NCBI GenBank assembly: GCA_017549815.1
Contig: JAFYNH010000075.1
Location: forward strand, 1 to 64,000
DNA: 64,000 bases
Direction of reading: 5' to 3'
Source of the DNA: Selenomonadaceae bacterium
GTDB lineage: Bacteria > Bacillota > Negativicutes > Selenomonadales > Selenomonadaceae
Shown here: positions 1 to 9,519 of the stretch, piece after piece
Layout: each line of letters starts with the position of its first letter
Position numbering within the stretch: the first letter of the stretch is position 1
Translations under genes and position numbers: made by a program
The notes under the pieces: model-generated
What the model saw: the letters and a program-made list of their open reading frames with translations, nothing else
What the model was told of the DNA's origin: nothing
Database searches by the model: none

Positions 1-3000
1 AGTCTTGCCGACTTTGAAATAAATTTCCGTGCCTTTGGTATTAACCGTGCCCGTGATATTCTTTGCTTCAACGTCCATGATTTGCAACATATCCGTATTG
101 TCGAAACCGTAAATAATATCTTTGCCGTCGCCGTTAGAATAAATGAAAGTATCCGCGCCGTCATTGCCCCAGAGCGAATCATTGCCTTTGCCGCCTTGCA
201 AGGTATCTGCGCCCTTATCGCCTTTTATTTTGTCATCTTTCGTGCCGCCAATGATTCTGTTGTTGCCGTCCTTATCAATCGCCGTAATAACTTTGTCGAC
301 GCCGTTGTTGAGCGTGATTTTATTCTTGCCGACCTTTAAAACTACGTCATCGCCTTTAACCGACGAAGAAATTACCGCACCAGACACCAAACTAATTTTA
401 TCGCCCGTGTTATAGTCGACAATCACATCATTTCCGTCGCCATTTGCATAAACAAAAACATTTTTGCCGTCGCCACCTTGCAACGTGTCATTATTCTTCC
501 CGCCGATTATCGTATCGTCTCCAAAACCGCCCAAAATAACGTTCGCTTGTGCATTACCTACGATTTTCAAATCACGTGAAACCAATGCGGCATCTATCAT
601 CTCGACTTTACTACCGTCTTTGACGTTGCCGACATTAAAAGTTTCGCTCGCGTATTCTTCCAAAATTTTAACAGTGCCGCCGTTGACTATAACTGAATTT
701 TTTGGAGCGGGATAATAATTTGTTTTGCCTTTAGCGTCAATGTAGGTGACAACTTTGCTTTTGGCGTTCTTTACCGTAAGTTTGCCCGTTCCAACCGTAA
801 AAATTACGTCCTTATCGCTCGACGTAACTTTCGCTGTGCCTTTTGTAAAGCGAATCATATCATCTTCCGTATAATCAGTTATAACGTCGTTGCCGTCTCC
901 ATTTGCATAAACAAATACGTCCGAACCATCGCCGCCCTTGAGTGTGTCATTGCTTTTACCGCCTATTAACGTGTCGTTACCTGCACCGCCGATTAATTTA
1001 TTTATGAATTCGTTCCCGGTAATCTCTAAGTCTCGTTGAACTGCCGAAGCGTCGAGCGTGCGAATTTCTTTATTCATTGTGTAAGTTTTTTTGCCGTAAC
1101 CTTCTGTGAGCGTAATAATTCTTGCTTCGGGATAAGTATTCTCGCCGTTTTTGTCAACGTAATTGATAGTTTTGCCAACGCCGCCCTTAATCGTGATTTT
1201 TCCCTTGCCGATTGTGAAAATGACATCTTTGCCGACTGATTTAACGTCAGCCGTCCCAGATTTTATGCTGATTTTATCATTCGCGGCGAAATTGCTGATA
1301 ACGTCGTTTCCGTCGCCATTTGCATAAACAAAAACATTTCCGCCCGTTTTGTTGCTTACGAGAAAGTCATTGCCCTTGCCTCCAGTAACTGTTGTCTTAC
1401 TTCCAAGAGCTTTAACGGTATCATTGCCCGCACCAACGACGATTGAAAGATTTGAGCCGCGATTTGTGATTTGGTCGTCATATTTATTGCCCTTAATCTC
1501 AGTTTTGGCGTAGTTGCCCTTCGCGAAATTGAATTCATAGCCCTTGCCGTTGACGGAAACTTTGTTTGAACTCAAATTATCCTTTGTCAGCGTGAAAACA
1601 TTGCCTTTAAGCGCAGGATTAGCGTTGGCTTTAACGCCCGTGATAGTCGCAAGCGTCGAAGAAGCTATTGCCGGCGAATAAGTGATTGATTTGTTGTCGC
1701 TTGAAGTGGAATAGCCTGCGCTTGTCGAAGAACTTTTATAAATTGCGGTCGTGCCGCTATGAACCCAATCTGCCGCCGCTGTTTTTGGCGTTTCAGTACC
1801 TTTTCCGAGCTTTAAAGTATATCCGTCGCTGACTGTTACAGTTTTTTTATTGAAAGCCGCCTTCGGAACCGTGACGACTTTATTTTTAATCGTGAACCCG
1901 CTCGCCGACTTGACGCCGTTAACTTTGATTAAATTTTTAGTCGACTTACTTGAATAGGAAATGGATTTGGCATTTTTAGCGAGTGTATAGCCTGCAGTCG
2001 TCGTCTGATTGTAGGAAGCGACCAAATCTTTTTTATTGAACGTCCAAGCCTTTGTAGTTGTCGGTTTATCAACTTCGCCGTCGAGAGCCAGCTTATAATC
2101 GCCGCTGATTGTGACATTCGACCTGTTTAAAGACGATGCTTTAACCTTGACAATATTGCCGTTTAATGAAAGTCCGTCGAGCGATTTAACTCCTGTAATT
2201 TTGATTAAATCATTACCGCCACCCGCAGCATTGTAGATAATCTGATTTTTTGCATTCAATTTGTAACCAGCCGTTGTCGAGACATTTTTATAAGTGGCAG
2301 TCGTGCCTTTAAGTTCCCAATGTGCCTCTGTAGTTTCAGGAAGTTTCACATCACCAGCAAGAGTGAGATTGTAATTGTTATTGCTAACTGTAACGTTCTT
2401 TTTATTAAGAGACGCCGCCGAAATCATTATTGTATTGCCAGTAAGCGTAAGTCCGTCTATAGATTTAACGCCATTTACCGTCACAAGAGTTTCGCCACCG
2501 CTGTTCGGCTTATAAATCAGCTGATTATTAGAAAGTTGATAGCCAACAGTCGTCAAATCATTTTTATAAGTAGCTGTCGTGCCGTTAAGCTCCCAGTGCG
2601 CCGCTGTATTCTTAGAAATCGTAACATCATAATCTGGAATCAAATTATAACCGTTGCTTATCGTAACATTTTCCTGATTCAAAGACGAATTCGAGACCGT
2701 TATCGTATTTCCGTTTAAATAAATGCCGTCCAATGATTTAACGCCGTTGATTGTGATTAAATTTTCGCCGCCACTTGCCACATTATAAATGATTTGATTA
2801 TTAACGACAGAATAACCCGCGCTTGTCGAAGAACTTTTATAAGTGGCGGTTGTGCCGTTAATTTCCCAATGCGCCGTCGCCGTTTGCGGAGTTGTAACGT
2901 CATTTTTAAGAGATAAAGTATATCCGTTGCTGACTGTAACATTATTTTGATTGAGAGCCGCCGCTCCAACCATTATTGTATTGCCGATTAAAGAAATGCT

Positions 3001-5385
3001 GTCCAAAGATTTAACGCCGCTGACTGTGATTAAATTTTCGCCGCCATTCTCCGTATTGTAAACGATTTGATTATTAATGACAGAATAACCCGCGCTTGTC
3101 GCAGTATTTTTGTAAGTTGCAGTTGTCCCGTTAATTTCCCAATGCGCTGGCGTAGTCTGTGGCGTCGTTGCGTCGTTTGCAAGCGATAAAATATATCCGT
3201 TGCTGACCGTGACGGTATTTTTATTGAGCGCAGACGCCGCAACTTTAACTGTCGAGCCGCTAAGCGTAAGTCCTTTTAAAGATTTAACGCCTTCAACAGT
3301 GATTAAAGTTTCTCCGCCACTCGCCGCATTGTAAACGATTTGATTATTGACGATTGAATAACTCGCGCTTGTCAAAGTATTTTTATAAGTGGCAGTCGAG
3401 CCGTTCAGTTCCCAATGTGCCGCCGTAGTCTGCGGAGTTGGCGCGTCGGTCGCGAGAGATAAAATATATCCGTTACTTACCGTGACATTCGAGTTATTTA
3501 GAGCCGCCGCTCCGACTGTTATTGTATTTCCGCTTAAAGAAATGCCGTCCGCAGATTTAACACCGTCAATCTTGATTAAAATTTCGCCGCCACTCGCCGA
3601 AACGTAACTGATTTGATTATTCGCAAGCTTATAACCCGCCACGACGCCTGAATTTTTATAAACAGCCGTGTTGCCGTTAAAACTCCAACCATCCGCAGTC
3701 GTCGAAGTTTTCGTTACGTCATCAGCAAGCGAGAGGATATAACCGCCCGTTATCGTCACCGTGCCTTGATTCAAAGCAGAATTCGGAACCGTTACTTTAT
3801 TTCCGCTAATCATTATGCCGCTTGTCGACTTTACGCCGCTGATTGTAAATAAATCTGTTTCTGTAATCGCCGCCGTGTATGTGATTTTATTATCAGCAAG
3901 AGTATAACCTTCGGTATTGCTCGAAGATTTGTAAGTTGTGCCGTCAAAGTGCGCGTTTGTATATTTCGGAGCCGCCACGCCTTGAAGTGCCAATGTATAA
4001 CCGTTACTTATCGTTACGTCCGATTTATTGAGTGAGTTCGCCGTAACTGTGACAGTTTTGCCGCTGATTGAAAGTCCGTCGAGCGATTTAACGCCGCTGA
4101 CTGTAATTTTTTCGCCGCCGCTTGCCGCAACATAGCTGATTTGATTATTTTCTAATTTATAGCCCGCAGAAATCGCAGAATTTTTATAAACTGCCGTATT
4201 TCCGCTCATATTCCAACCAGCCGCAGTCGTCGAAGTTTTCGTTACGTCATCAGCAAGCGCGAGGCTATAACCGCCCGTTATCGTCACTTTTTCTTGATTC
4301 AAAGCAGAATTCGGAACCGTAACTGTTTTTCCGCTAATCGTTATGCCGCTTGTCGACTTTACGCCGCTGATTGTAAATAAATCAGTTTCTGAAATCGCCG
4401 CCGTGTATGTGATTTTATTATCAGCAAGAGTATAACCTTCGGTATTGCTCGAAGATTTGTAAGTTGTGCCGTCAAAGTGCGCATTTGTATACTTCGGAGC
4501 CGCCACGCCTTGAAGTGCCAATTTATAACCGTCGCTTATCGTTATATTTGATTTATTAAGAGCCGATTCAGTAATCGTTACAACGTCGTTACTTAATGAA
4601 ATGCCGTCTAGTGATTTTACACCGCTTACTGTGATTAAAGTATTGCCGGAAATGCCATATTTAGCTGTAGTGCCATTGAGTGTCCATTTATTTTCTTCGA
4701 CAGTCTGTTTAAATACGATATTTTTATCGGAGAAGTAATTAACCGCGCCAACAAGAGAAATTTCTCCGTCATCGACCGTCACAATGACATCATCACCGCT
4801 TTGAGCAGTTGAATAGGAGCCGCCGCTGATTGAAAGAATTTCATCGCCGTCAAAGCCGTAAATTGTATCATTTCCGTCTCCTGAGTTGTAAATTATCACA
4901 TTGTATTTCGAGTCGTCATAATCTCCATATTTTTTAGAGCTTAAACTGATTAAATCATTACCTTCGCCGGTGTTGATTGTGCAACTGCTTGCGTTATATC
5001 CATAGTAAGAATCATTACCTTCGCCCGTGTTGATTGTGCAATCGTGACCGTAGTGATTATTACAAACGTAATCATTACCTTTGCCAGTGTTGATTGTGCA
5101 ATAGTAGCCTTCATTATAGTTATAAACTGAATCATTACCTTCTCCCGTGTTGATTGTGCTATACCTGCCATGATGATTATAAACTTCATCATTTCCTGCG
5201 CCCGTGTTGATTGAAACGTAGTTTGCACTTGAATTTCCATAAGTACTGCTCCAGAAGAAGTTATCAACATAATCATCGCCGTTTCCGGTGTTAATCGTGA
5301 CCTTGCCACCGTAATTTTTTATTGAATCAGCCTCGCTCGTGCCTGTGATAAGAGTTTCGTGCGTCGTGTTAGTAATTTCAGCCAT
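1..5385 (-). CDS. Giant RTX-like calcium-binding repeat protein, C-terminus beyond the window
   Basis: The minus frame is open from an ATG at 5385 to the left edge (1795 codons) with no stop, so the C-terminus is missing. The protein begins MAEI with no signal peptide, as expected of type I secretion substrates. Residues ~20-170 carry about seven INTGxGNDxV repeats of the glycine/aspartate-rich calcium-binding type. About twelve tandem units of ~88-91 residues follow, each with a GVKSLDG-like start, an ALNxxxVTVSNGY core and a TATYKxxxxxAGY end. RTX-type blocks (GGxGNDTLxGG, FVYANGDGNDVI) alternate after that towards the C-terminus. It is probably a secreted or surface-attached adhesin. The upstream Uma2 gene ends 31 bp away on the same strand. 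A shorter paralogue lies at 51986-55030. Confidence 0.9.
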   Translation of the reverse strand, partial: MAEITNTTHETLITGTSEADSIKNYGGKVTINTGNGDDYVDNFFWSSTYGNSSANYVSINTGAGNDEVYNHHGRYSTINTGEGNDSVYNYNEGYYCTINTGKGNDYVCNNHYGHDCTINTGEGNDSYYGYNASSCTINTGEGNDLISLSSKKYGDYDDSKYNVIIYNSGDGNDTIYGFDGDEILSISGGSYSTAQSGDDVIVTVDDGEISLVGAVNYFSDKNIVFKQTVEENKWTLNGTTAKYGISGNTLITVSGVKSLDGISLSNDVVTITESALNKSNITISDGYKLALQGVAAPKYTNAHFDGTTYKSSSNTEGYTLADNKITYTAAISETDLFTISGVKSTSGITISGKTVTVPNSALNQEKVTITGGYSLALADDVTKTSTTAAGWNMSGNTAVYKNSAISAGYKLENNQISYVAASGGEKITVSGVKSLDGLSISGKTVTVTANSLNKSDVTISNGYTLALQGVAAPKYTNAHFDGTTYKSSSNTEGYTLADNKITYTAAITETDLFTISGVKSTSGIMISGNKVTVPNSALNQGTVTITGGYILSLADDVTKTSTTADGWSFNGNTAVYKNSGVVAGYKLANNQISYVSASGGEILIKIDGVKSADGISLSGNTITVGAAALNNSNVTVSNGYILSLATDAPTPQTTAAHWELNGSTATYKNTLTSASYSIVNNQIVYNAASGGETLITVEGVKSLKGLTLSGSTVKVAASALNKNTVTVSNGYILSLANDATTPQTTPAHWEINGTTATYKNTATSAGYSVINNQIVYNTENGGENLITVSGVKSLDSISLIGNTIMVGAAALNQNNVTVSNGYTLSLKNDVTTPQTATAHWEINGTTATYKSSSTSAGYSVVNNQIIYNVASGGENLITINGVKSLDGIYLNGNTITVSNSSLNQENVTISNGYNLIPDYDVTISKNTAAHWELNGTTATYKNDLTTVGYQLSNNQLIYKPNSGGETLVTVNGVKSIDGLTLTGNTIMISAASLNKKNVTVSNNNYNLTLAGDVKLPETTEAHWELKGTTATYKNVSTTAGYKLNAKNQIIYNAAGGGNDLIKITGVKSLDGLSLNGNIVKVKASSLNRSNVTISGDYKLALDGEVDKPTTTKAWTFNKKDLVASYNQTTTAGYTLAKNAKSISYSSKSTKNLIKVNGVKSASGFTIKNKVVTVPKAAFNKKTVTVSDGYTLKLGKGTETPKTAAADWVHSGTTAIYKSSSTSAGYSTSSDNKSITYSPAIASSTLATITGVKANANPALKGNVFTLTKDNLSSNKVSVNGKGYEFNFAKGNYAKTEIKGNKYDDQITNRGSNLSIVVGAGNDTVKALGSKTTVTGGKGNDFLVSNKTGGNVFVYANGDGNDVISNFAANDKISIKSGTADVKSVGKDVIFTIGKGKITIKGGVGKTINYVDKNGENTYPEARIITLTEGYGKKTYTMNKEIRTLDASAVQRDLEITGNEFINKLIGGAGNDTLIGGKSNDTLKGGDGSDVFVYANGDGNDVITDYTEDDMIRFTKGTAKVTSSDKDVIFTVGTGKLTVKNAKSKVVTYIDAKGKTNYYPAPKNSVIVNGGTVKILEEYASETFNVGNVKDGSKVEMIDAALVSRDLKIVGNAQANVILGGFGDDTIIGGKNNDTLQGGDGKNVFVYANGDGNDVIVDYNTGDKISLVSGAVISSSVKGDDVVLKVGKNKITLNNGVDKVITAIDKDGNNRIIGGTKDDKIKGDKGADTLQGGKGNDSLWGNDGADTFIYSNGDGKDIIYGFDNTDMLQIMDVEAKNITGTVNTKGTEIYFKVGKT
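3690..4543 (-). repeat. Recent 528-bp internal duplication in the RTX-like gene
   Basis: Stretches starting near 3690 and 4218 are almost identical over about 325 bp at an offset of 528 bp, which is exactly 176 codons or two protein units. The segment at 3869-3990 recurs at 4397-4518 with only a few substitutions. The other ~90-residue units of the gene are clearly more diverged from each other, so this two-unit block was duplicated late. The offset keeps the reading frame. Confidence 0.8.
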
Positions 5386-5416
5386 AAAAACCGCCTCCAA
5401 ACTAAAAATCATACTA

Positions 5417-6004
5417 TCATTTGTAGCCCCACTTAAAAATATAATTCAGAGGGATTTTTAAGCCGTCGAGAATAGAAACGGGCACTTCATGTTTAACGTC
5501 GGCTTTTTCATCGTCAGTCAGCAACTCAAATTCTTTCTCGTCGAATAAGATATACTCATCATCGAATTCATATTTACCGTCACGAAGTAGATAAACTGTA
5601 ATGCTTTTAATCCACGGGTCAATAATCCAATATTCGCGGACACCGTTAAGTTCGTAAGTGTCCTTTTTAATTGTTATATCTCTTTTCTTTGTTGAGCGAG
5701 ATAAAACTTCGACGACCATATCCGGAGCACCGTAAATTCCTTTATACCAGTCGATAATGTCAGCATTTTCTTCCAAAACAACGATTAAGTCAGGCTTAAA
5801 AAGAGGACCATCCTTGAGATAAACGTCAACATCGTCGAAGAATACATAACCGGAATTATTCGCGTCCAAGTATGTTCCGATAAACATGTAAAGTCTTCCG
5901 ATAATGCTTCCATTTGTGGGATTAGCCGCAGGAGCCATAATTTTTTTACCTCCGATAATTTCATAAGACGGAAAGAGCAAACGTTCATTGAAAATTTCAG
6001 CCAT
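5417..6004 (-). CDS. Uma2-family (DUF820) putative endonuclease
   Basis: This 195-residue protein has the Uma2/DUF820 layout of the PD-(D/E)XK nuclease superfamily. An N-terminal region is followed by KPDLIVV, then VVEVLSRSTKKRD, then REYWIIDP, the order of the acidic and lysine residues in the family core. The biological role of Uma2 proteins is poorly known; many are found in bacteria with large genomes or many mobile genes. The ATG at 6004 follows a GGAGG site. The gene precedes the RTX-like gene by 31 bp on the same strand and is probably cotranscribed with it. Its 5' leader and first four codons (MAEI) are nearly identical to those of the RTX-like gene. Confidence 0.85.
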   Translation of the reverse strand: MAEIFNERLLFPSYEIIGGKKIMAPAANPTNGSIIGRLYMFIGTYLDANNSGYVFFDDVDVYLKDGPLFKPDLIVVLEENADIIDWYKGIYGAPDMVVEVLSRSTKKRDITIKKDTYELNGVREYWIIDPWIKSITVYLLRDGKYEFDDEYILFDEKEFELLTDDEKADVKHEVPVSILDGLKIPLNYIFKWGYK

Positions 6005-6190
6005 AAGACCGCCTCCAAACTAAAAACAAACTGCATTGGACAAAATTTTTATTAATCATAGTTCATTAAAGCTTAAAAACAGGTTTGAATATAACTTTGA
6101 AGAAAATTATATCACTAAAAGATATTTTGGCAAGTTTTTAGTGTAAAAATTTTTTCTCGATGACTTAGGAGGCTTGAAATGCTTTTGAAA

Positions 6191-6366
6191 GAGAATTTTG
6201 AGCTGTGAAAGTGATTTCGGAGCCGCAAAACCTATTTCAGAACTATTGGGAGCTGTTAAACTAATTTTGGAGCTGTGAAACCTATTTAAGAACTGTTTGG
6301 AGCTGTTAAACTGATTTTGGAGCTGTGAAGATGATTTTGAGAGTTTAAAAACGATTTTGGCAGGTG
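6191..6366. repeat. 20-21 bp tandem repeats, copy 1
   Basis: About seven to eight degenerate units are built on GATTTTGGAGCTGTGAAACT. Two units are interrupted by a related insert with the core CAGAACTNTTTGGAGCTG. The same unit, with GTCGTG or GCCATG variants, is repeated at 55176-55345 upstream of the second RTX-like gene. The repeat spacing is close to two helical turns, which would suit a regulator binding site array. Confidence 0.7.
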
Positions 6367-6449
6367 ATTTGGGAGAGCAAAATACTGATTCTACATTGGT
6401 ATAATTTGTATTTTGGGAGAATGGCGTAGCAATGCGTGTTTGTCTGGGC

Positions 6450-6478
6450 AAAAAAAATACCCCCTGTTTTGTGGGGGC
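6450..6478 (-). terminator. Rho-independent terminator in repeat module, copy 1
   Basis: On the minus strand five C and five G form a stem (6460-6464 with 6473-6477), followed by a run of T opposite the A-tract at 6451-6457. The equivalent hairpin at 55425-55454 keeps the stem although the bases differ, which supports a functional structure. The minus-strand gene it would have served here is no longer visible. Confidence 0.6.
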
Positions 6479-6725
6479 GAGTTGACGTTTCAGAATGCAA
6501 AGTCCGCTATATAGGATTTTGTAAATATGATAAAAGTTTCGTGCGTCGAGTCGGTCTTCGTAGTTATAAAATCCGCTCCTTCCCAAAACCTTTCCTAAAA
6601 ATCACATCGTTAAATTTTTTGAGTATTATACAACATTCATTTGAACAAAAAAAGGCAGTTAGAAACTTTTTCATTCTGGCATACTTGGCTGTAATATGAT
6701 ATAGTTTCGGAAAGGAGGGTTGCGA

Positions 6726-7127
6726 ATGTTTTTAACAACTTTACACCGCGTAAAATTTTTCGACACGGATACAATGGGCGTCGTACACCACTCGAATTAT
6801 ATTCGCTGGTTTGAGACGGGGCGCGTAGAATTTTTACGGACGCTCGGCATAGATTTAAATGAAATGATGAACGACGGCATTTTATTTCCGATAGTTGAAA
6901 TCGGCGCGAAATTTCATGCACCTGCGCGGTTTGATGATGAATTGGAGATTGAGACGACCGCCGAAGCTTTGACTAAGGCGAAGATGAAATTTAATTACGT
7001 GATAAGGCGGCGCGGCGAGGATAAAATTTTGGCGGAAGGCACTTCAACGAACGTCTTCACGAACGACGGGAAAATTTGCCGCTTACCCGATAAATATTTC
7101 AGTAAACTTTCTAAGGGTTTATCATGA
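6726..7127 (+). CDS. Acyl-CoA thioesterase, YbgC/4HBT hotdog family
   Basis: A 133-residue hotdog-fold thioesterase. The N-terminal motif FDTDTMGVVHHSNYIRWFE has the Asp, the GVV-H and the Tyr of the 4-hydroxybenzoyl-CoA thioesterase/YbgC family, which hydrolyses acyl-CoA or acyl-ACP thioesters in the cytoplasm. The ATG at 6726 lies seven bases after an AAAGGAGG site; a TTG at 6720 is too close to that site. The stop overlaps the start of the next gene by four bases (ATGA), so the two are translationally coupled. Confidence 0.88.
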   Translation: MFLTTLHRVKFFDTDTMGVVHHSNYIRWFETGRVEFLRTLGIDLNEMMNDGILFPIVEIGAKFHAPARFDDELEIETTAEALTKAKMKFNYVIRRRGEDKILAEGTSTNVFTNDGKICRLPDKYFSKLSKGLS

Positions 7128-8332
7128 GCCGCAGATTTTTTATAAAGATATTAATCGCGCTGGGCTTATTTCCAAAAAAATTCGTCGAAGCTCACATGCC
7201 GCAAGATGATTACGGGTCGTTGACTTCGATAAAATTTTTACGGCAGATAATAACCAAAGATTCTCGGTCGTCGCGAATGATAATGTGGCAATCGGAGACG
7301 GCGGAAGATTTTAAAGTTGAGTGGCGACTTATCGGCGAAGAGACGGCGCATTTCTCGGAGGTCGTAAGGAATGATTTTATTTATTCCTGCGCGTTGGAAA
7401 ATCTCAAACCCGAAAGTCTTTATAACTTCCGAGTCGTGGCGGGCGAACGGGCGACTTCGTGGCAAAATTTACGGACGGCGGGCAATGGAGCTTTTCAAAT
7501 GATAATTTTCGCGGATTCGCAATGCGAGCACTATGAAATTTGGCAAAAGACGGCTGAAGCGGCTCATAAAAATTTTCCAGACGCTGAACTTTTTACAGTC
7601 ATAGGAGATTTGGTTGATAACGGCGAAGCTGATTATCAATGGCGTGCGTGGTATCTTGCGGCGGCAAATTTATTGACGGAAAGGATTTTCGCGCCTGTTA
7701 TGGGCAATCATGAATGTTACGGAGTCGATTGGTTTAATGCACTTCCGACGGGATATTTAAATCAGTTCACTTTGCCCGATAACGGCTCAAAAAAGTTTTG
7801 CGGCTATTTTTATTCGTTTGACTATGGCGCGGCGCATTTCTTTATTCTGAATACGCAATTCACGGAGCTTGACAAGCTTAAACCGGGTTTGGAGTCCGCG
7901 CAGGAATATTTTTTTAGACGAGACGCCGCGCAGGTTAATCGCGATTGGAAAATTGTCTTTATGCACAAGGATATTTACGACTACGCGCAGGACAAATTCG
8001 ACGACGACATTGCGGACAAATTTCTGGAGCTTTTTGACGAGTTGGAGATTGATTTGGTATTCACGGGGCATTTGCACACATACAGAAATCGCGGTAAAAT
8101 TTTTGCTAGGAAAAAATCTGCGCGGGGCACGACTTATATTTTATGTGGACGAGCTGGCGACCAGAAATATGTTGAGCCGCACTCGGAAATTGACGACGTA
8201 ACCTTTAAAAATCTGCGCGAGGAGCCGGAAAGTTTTATCGCGTTGAATATTTCGGCGTCGGAAATAAATTTAATCAGTCGCACAGTCGACGGGGAAATTT
8301 TAGACAGATTTACAATCAGGAAGGGAAGTTAA
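7124..8332 (+). CDS. Tat-exported metallophosphoesterase (purple acid phosphatase-like)
   Basis: 402 residues. The N-terminus SRRFFIKILIALGLF fits the twin-arginine (Tat) consensus, so export of a folded metalloenzyme is likely. Residues ~30-110 look like the fibronectin-type domain preceding purple-acid-phosphatase catalytic domains. The metal-binding motifs follow in order: FADSQ, GDLVDNG, GNHE, a His in FMHKD, and GHLHTY. It should be a periplasmic or surface phosphoesterase; the substrate is unknown. It overlaps the thioesterase gene by four bases and is followed after one base by the DUF815 gene, so the three form one operon. Confidence 0.85.
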   Translation: MSRRFFIKILIALGLFPKKFVEAHMPQDDYGSLTSIKFLRQIITKDSRSSRMIMWQSETAEDFKVEWRLIGEETAHFSEVVRNDFIYSCALENLKPESLYNFRVVAGERATSWQNLRTAGNGAFQMIIFADSQCEHYEIWQKTAEAAHKNFPDAELFTVIGDLVDNGEADYQWRAWYLAAANLLTERIFAPVMGNHECYGVDWFNALPTGYLNQFTLPDNGSKKFCGYFYSFDYGAAHFFILNTQFTELDKLKPGLESAQEYFFRRDAAQVNRDWKIVFMHKDIYDYAQDKFDDDIADKFLELFDELEIDLVFTGHLHTYRNRGKIFARKKSARGTTYILCGRAGDQKYVEPHSEIDDVTFKNLREEPESFIALNISASEINLISRTVDGEILDRFTIRKGS

Positions 8333-8333
8333 A

Positions 8334-9515
8334 ATGAATTTGCAAGGCTTAATCGTCTGCCGCGATTTACTTAAGGAAGAAATATTTGGCGGCATAGCGG
8401 ACAGATTTGAAATTGCCGCAAGGCTTATTGAAAAGGCGGAAATGCTCGGCTTGAGCGGCAATCTTTATCGTGCTTATCTGATTTATCTTTTAGCGCACGA
8501 ACCGAATTTAATTTCTATTTCGATTGAGATGCGCGGCGGGAAAATTGGTAAAGACCTTCGCGAAGTTTTTAAGCATGATATAGAAATTTTATTGCCTATT
8601 CTGCGCGGTGAACTCGTTGGCGAATTAAAACTTTTAAATAACTACGAGCCGTCCGTTAAAAATGGCGATGAATCTTTTAATGAGCTGATTCGGCGTCTTG
8701 AAAAAGTTCGTGACGCAACTGAAATCGTTTACACGTTTATTGAACATTATCGGCGTTATGGCTACGGCGACATTGCGACTTATCGCGCATTTCGCTGGGA
8801 TAAAAATATTATTGGCATTCGGCACTTCGAGACGATAAAATTAAGCGATTTAATCGGCTACGCGCACCAGAAAGAACTTTTAATCGGAAATACGACCGCT
8901 TTTGTCAGCGGAAAGCCCGCAAATAATGTTTTACTTGTCGGCGCACGCGGAACTGGCAAATCTTCGAGCGTAAAGGCACTTGTCAACGAATATTATTCAC
9001 AAGGCTTGCGTTTAGTGCAAATCACCAAGCCTCAGCTGAAAAATCTGCCGGAAATTATGGAGACGTTGCGGAAATTCATGAGTAAACGCTTTATAATTTT
9101 CCTTGACGACTTATCTTTTGAGGAATCGGAGTCGGAATATAAATATTTGAAGTCGGCGATTGAAGGCGGCGTTGAATCTCGTCCAGAAAATGTTTTAATC
9201 TATGCCACAAGCAACAGGCGGCATTTAATTAGGGAAACTTGGCGCGACCGCAGTGAGGAGCATGAGGAACTTTATCGCGACGACAGTTTGAACGAGACGA
9301 TTTCTTTATCGGACAGATTTGGGCTGATTGTTCATTATTATGCGCCGACGCAAGCTGAATATCTTGAAATAATTCGTAGTATGCTTAAAAAGCAAGGCAT
9401 AGAGCTTGAAGATGAAGATTTACGACTTGAAGGCTTGCATTGGGAAATGTCGCATTCGGGACGCAACGGGCGCACGGCTCAGCAATTTGTAAATCATTAT
9501 TTAGGGCAAAGGTGA
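8334..9515 (+). CDS. DUF815-family AAA-type ATPase
   Basis: 393 residues. A helical N-terminal ~190 residues is followed by a P-loop, VGARGTGKSS, and a Walker B-like FIIFLDDLSFEE. Then come a sensor-like ATSNRRHL and a C-terminal lid region. This order is that of the DUF815 ATPases, widespread in Firmicutes and proteobacteria and of unknown cellular task. The ATG at 8334 is preceded by a GGAAG site. The gene lies between the phosphoesterase and cobA-hemD, four bases before the latter. Confidence 0.85.
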   Translation: MNLQGLIVCRDLLKEEIFGGIADRFEIAARLIEKAEMLGLSGNLYRAYLIYLLAHEPNLISISIEMRGGKIGKDLREVFKHDIEILLPILRGELVGELKLLNNYEPSVKNGDESFNELIRRLEKVRDATEIVYTFIEHYRRYGYGDIATYRAFRWDKNIIGIRHFETIKLSDLIGYAHQKELLIGNTTAFVSGKPANNVLLVGARGTGKSSSVKALVNEYYSQGLRLVQITKPQLKNLPEIMETLRKFMSKRFIIFLDDLSFEESESEYKYLKSAIEGGVESRPENVLIYATSNRRHLIRETWRDRSEEHEELYRDDSLNETISLSDRFGLIVHYYAPTQAEYLEIIRSMLKKQGIELEDEDLRLEGLHWEMSHSGRNGRTAQQFVNHYLGQR

Positions 9516-9519
9516 TTTT

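Larger units (their letters stand above)
6005..6725. other. Long non-coding region carrying copy 1 of a repeated upstream module
   Basis: I see no convincing gene in these 721 bases. The one longer minus-strand frame, 6107-6586, lies across tandem repeats, has no ribosome binding site and looks like no protein family. From about 6170 to 6560 the sequence matches 55150-55520. The shared part consists of 20-21 bp tandem repeats, then a conserved block beginning near 6385, then a hairpin with an A-tract that acts as a terminator on the minus strand. Confidence 0.75.

Noticed and set aside
82-4341. Plus-strand frames opposite the RTX-like gene
   Set aside because: They are shadows of the repeat protein, which is open without interruption on the minus strand from 5385 to the edge.
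6170-6366. Tandem repeats read as a CRISPR array
   Set aside because: Units adjoin directly or with related inserts, with no unique spacers of constant length, and no cas genes are present.
6107-6586. Minus-strand frame of 159 codons
   Set aside because: It lies across the 20-21 bp tandem repeats and the terminator hairpin, has no ribosome binding site and its residues simply mirror the repeat.
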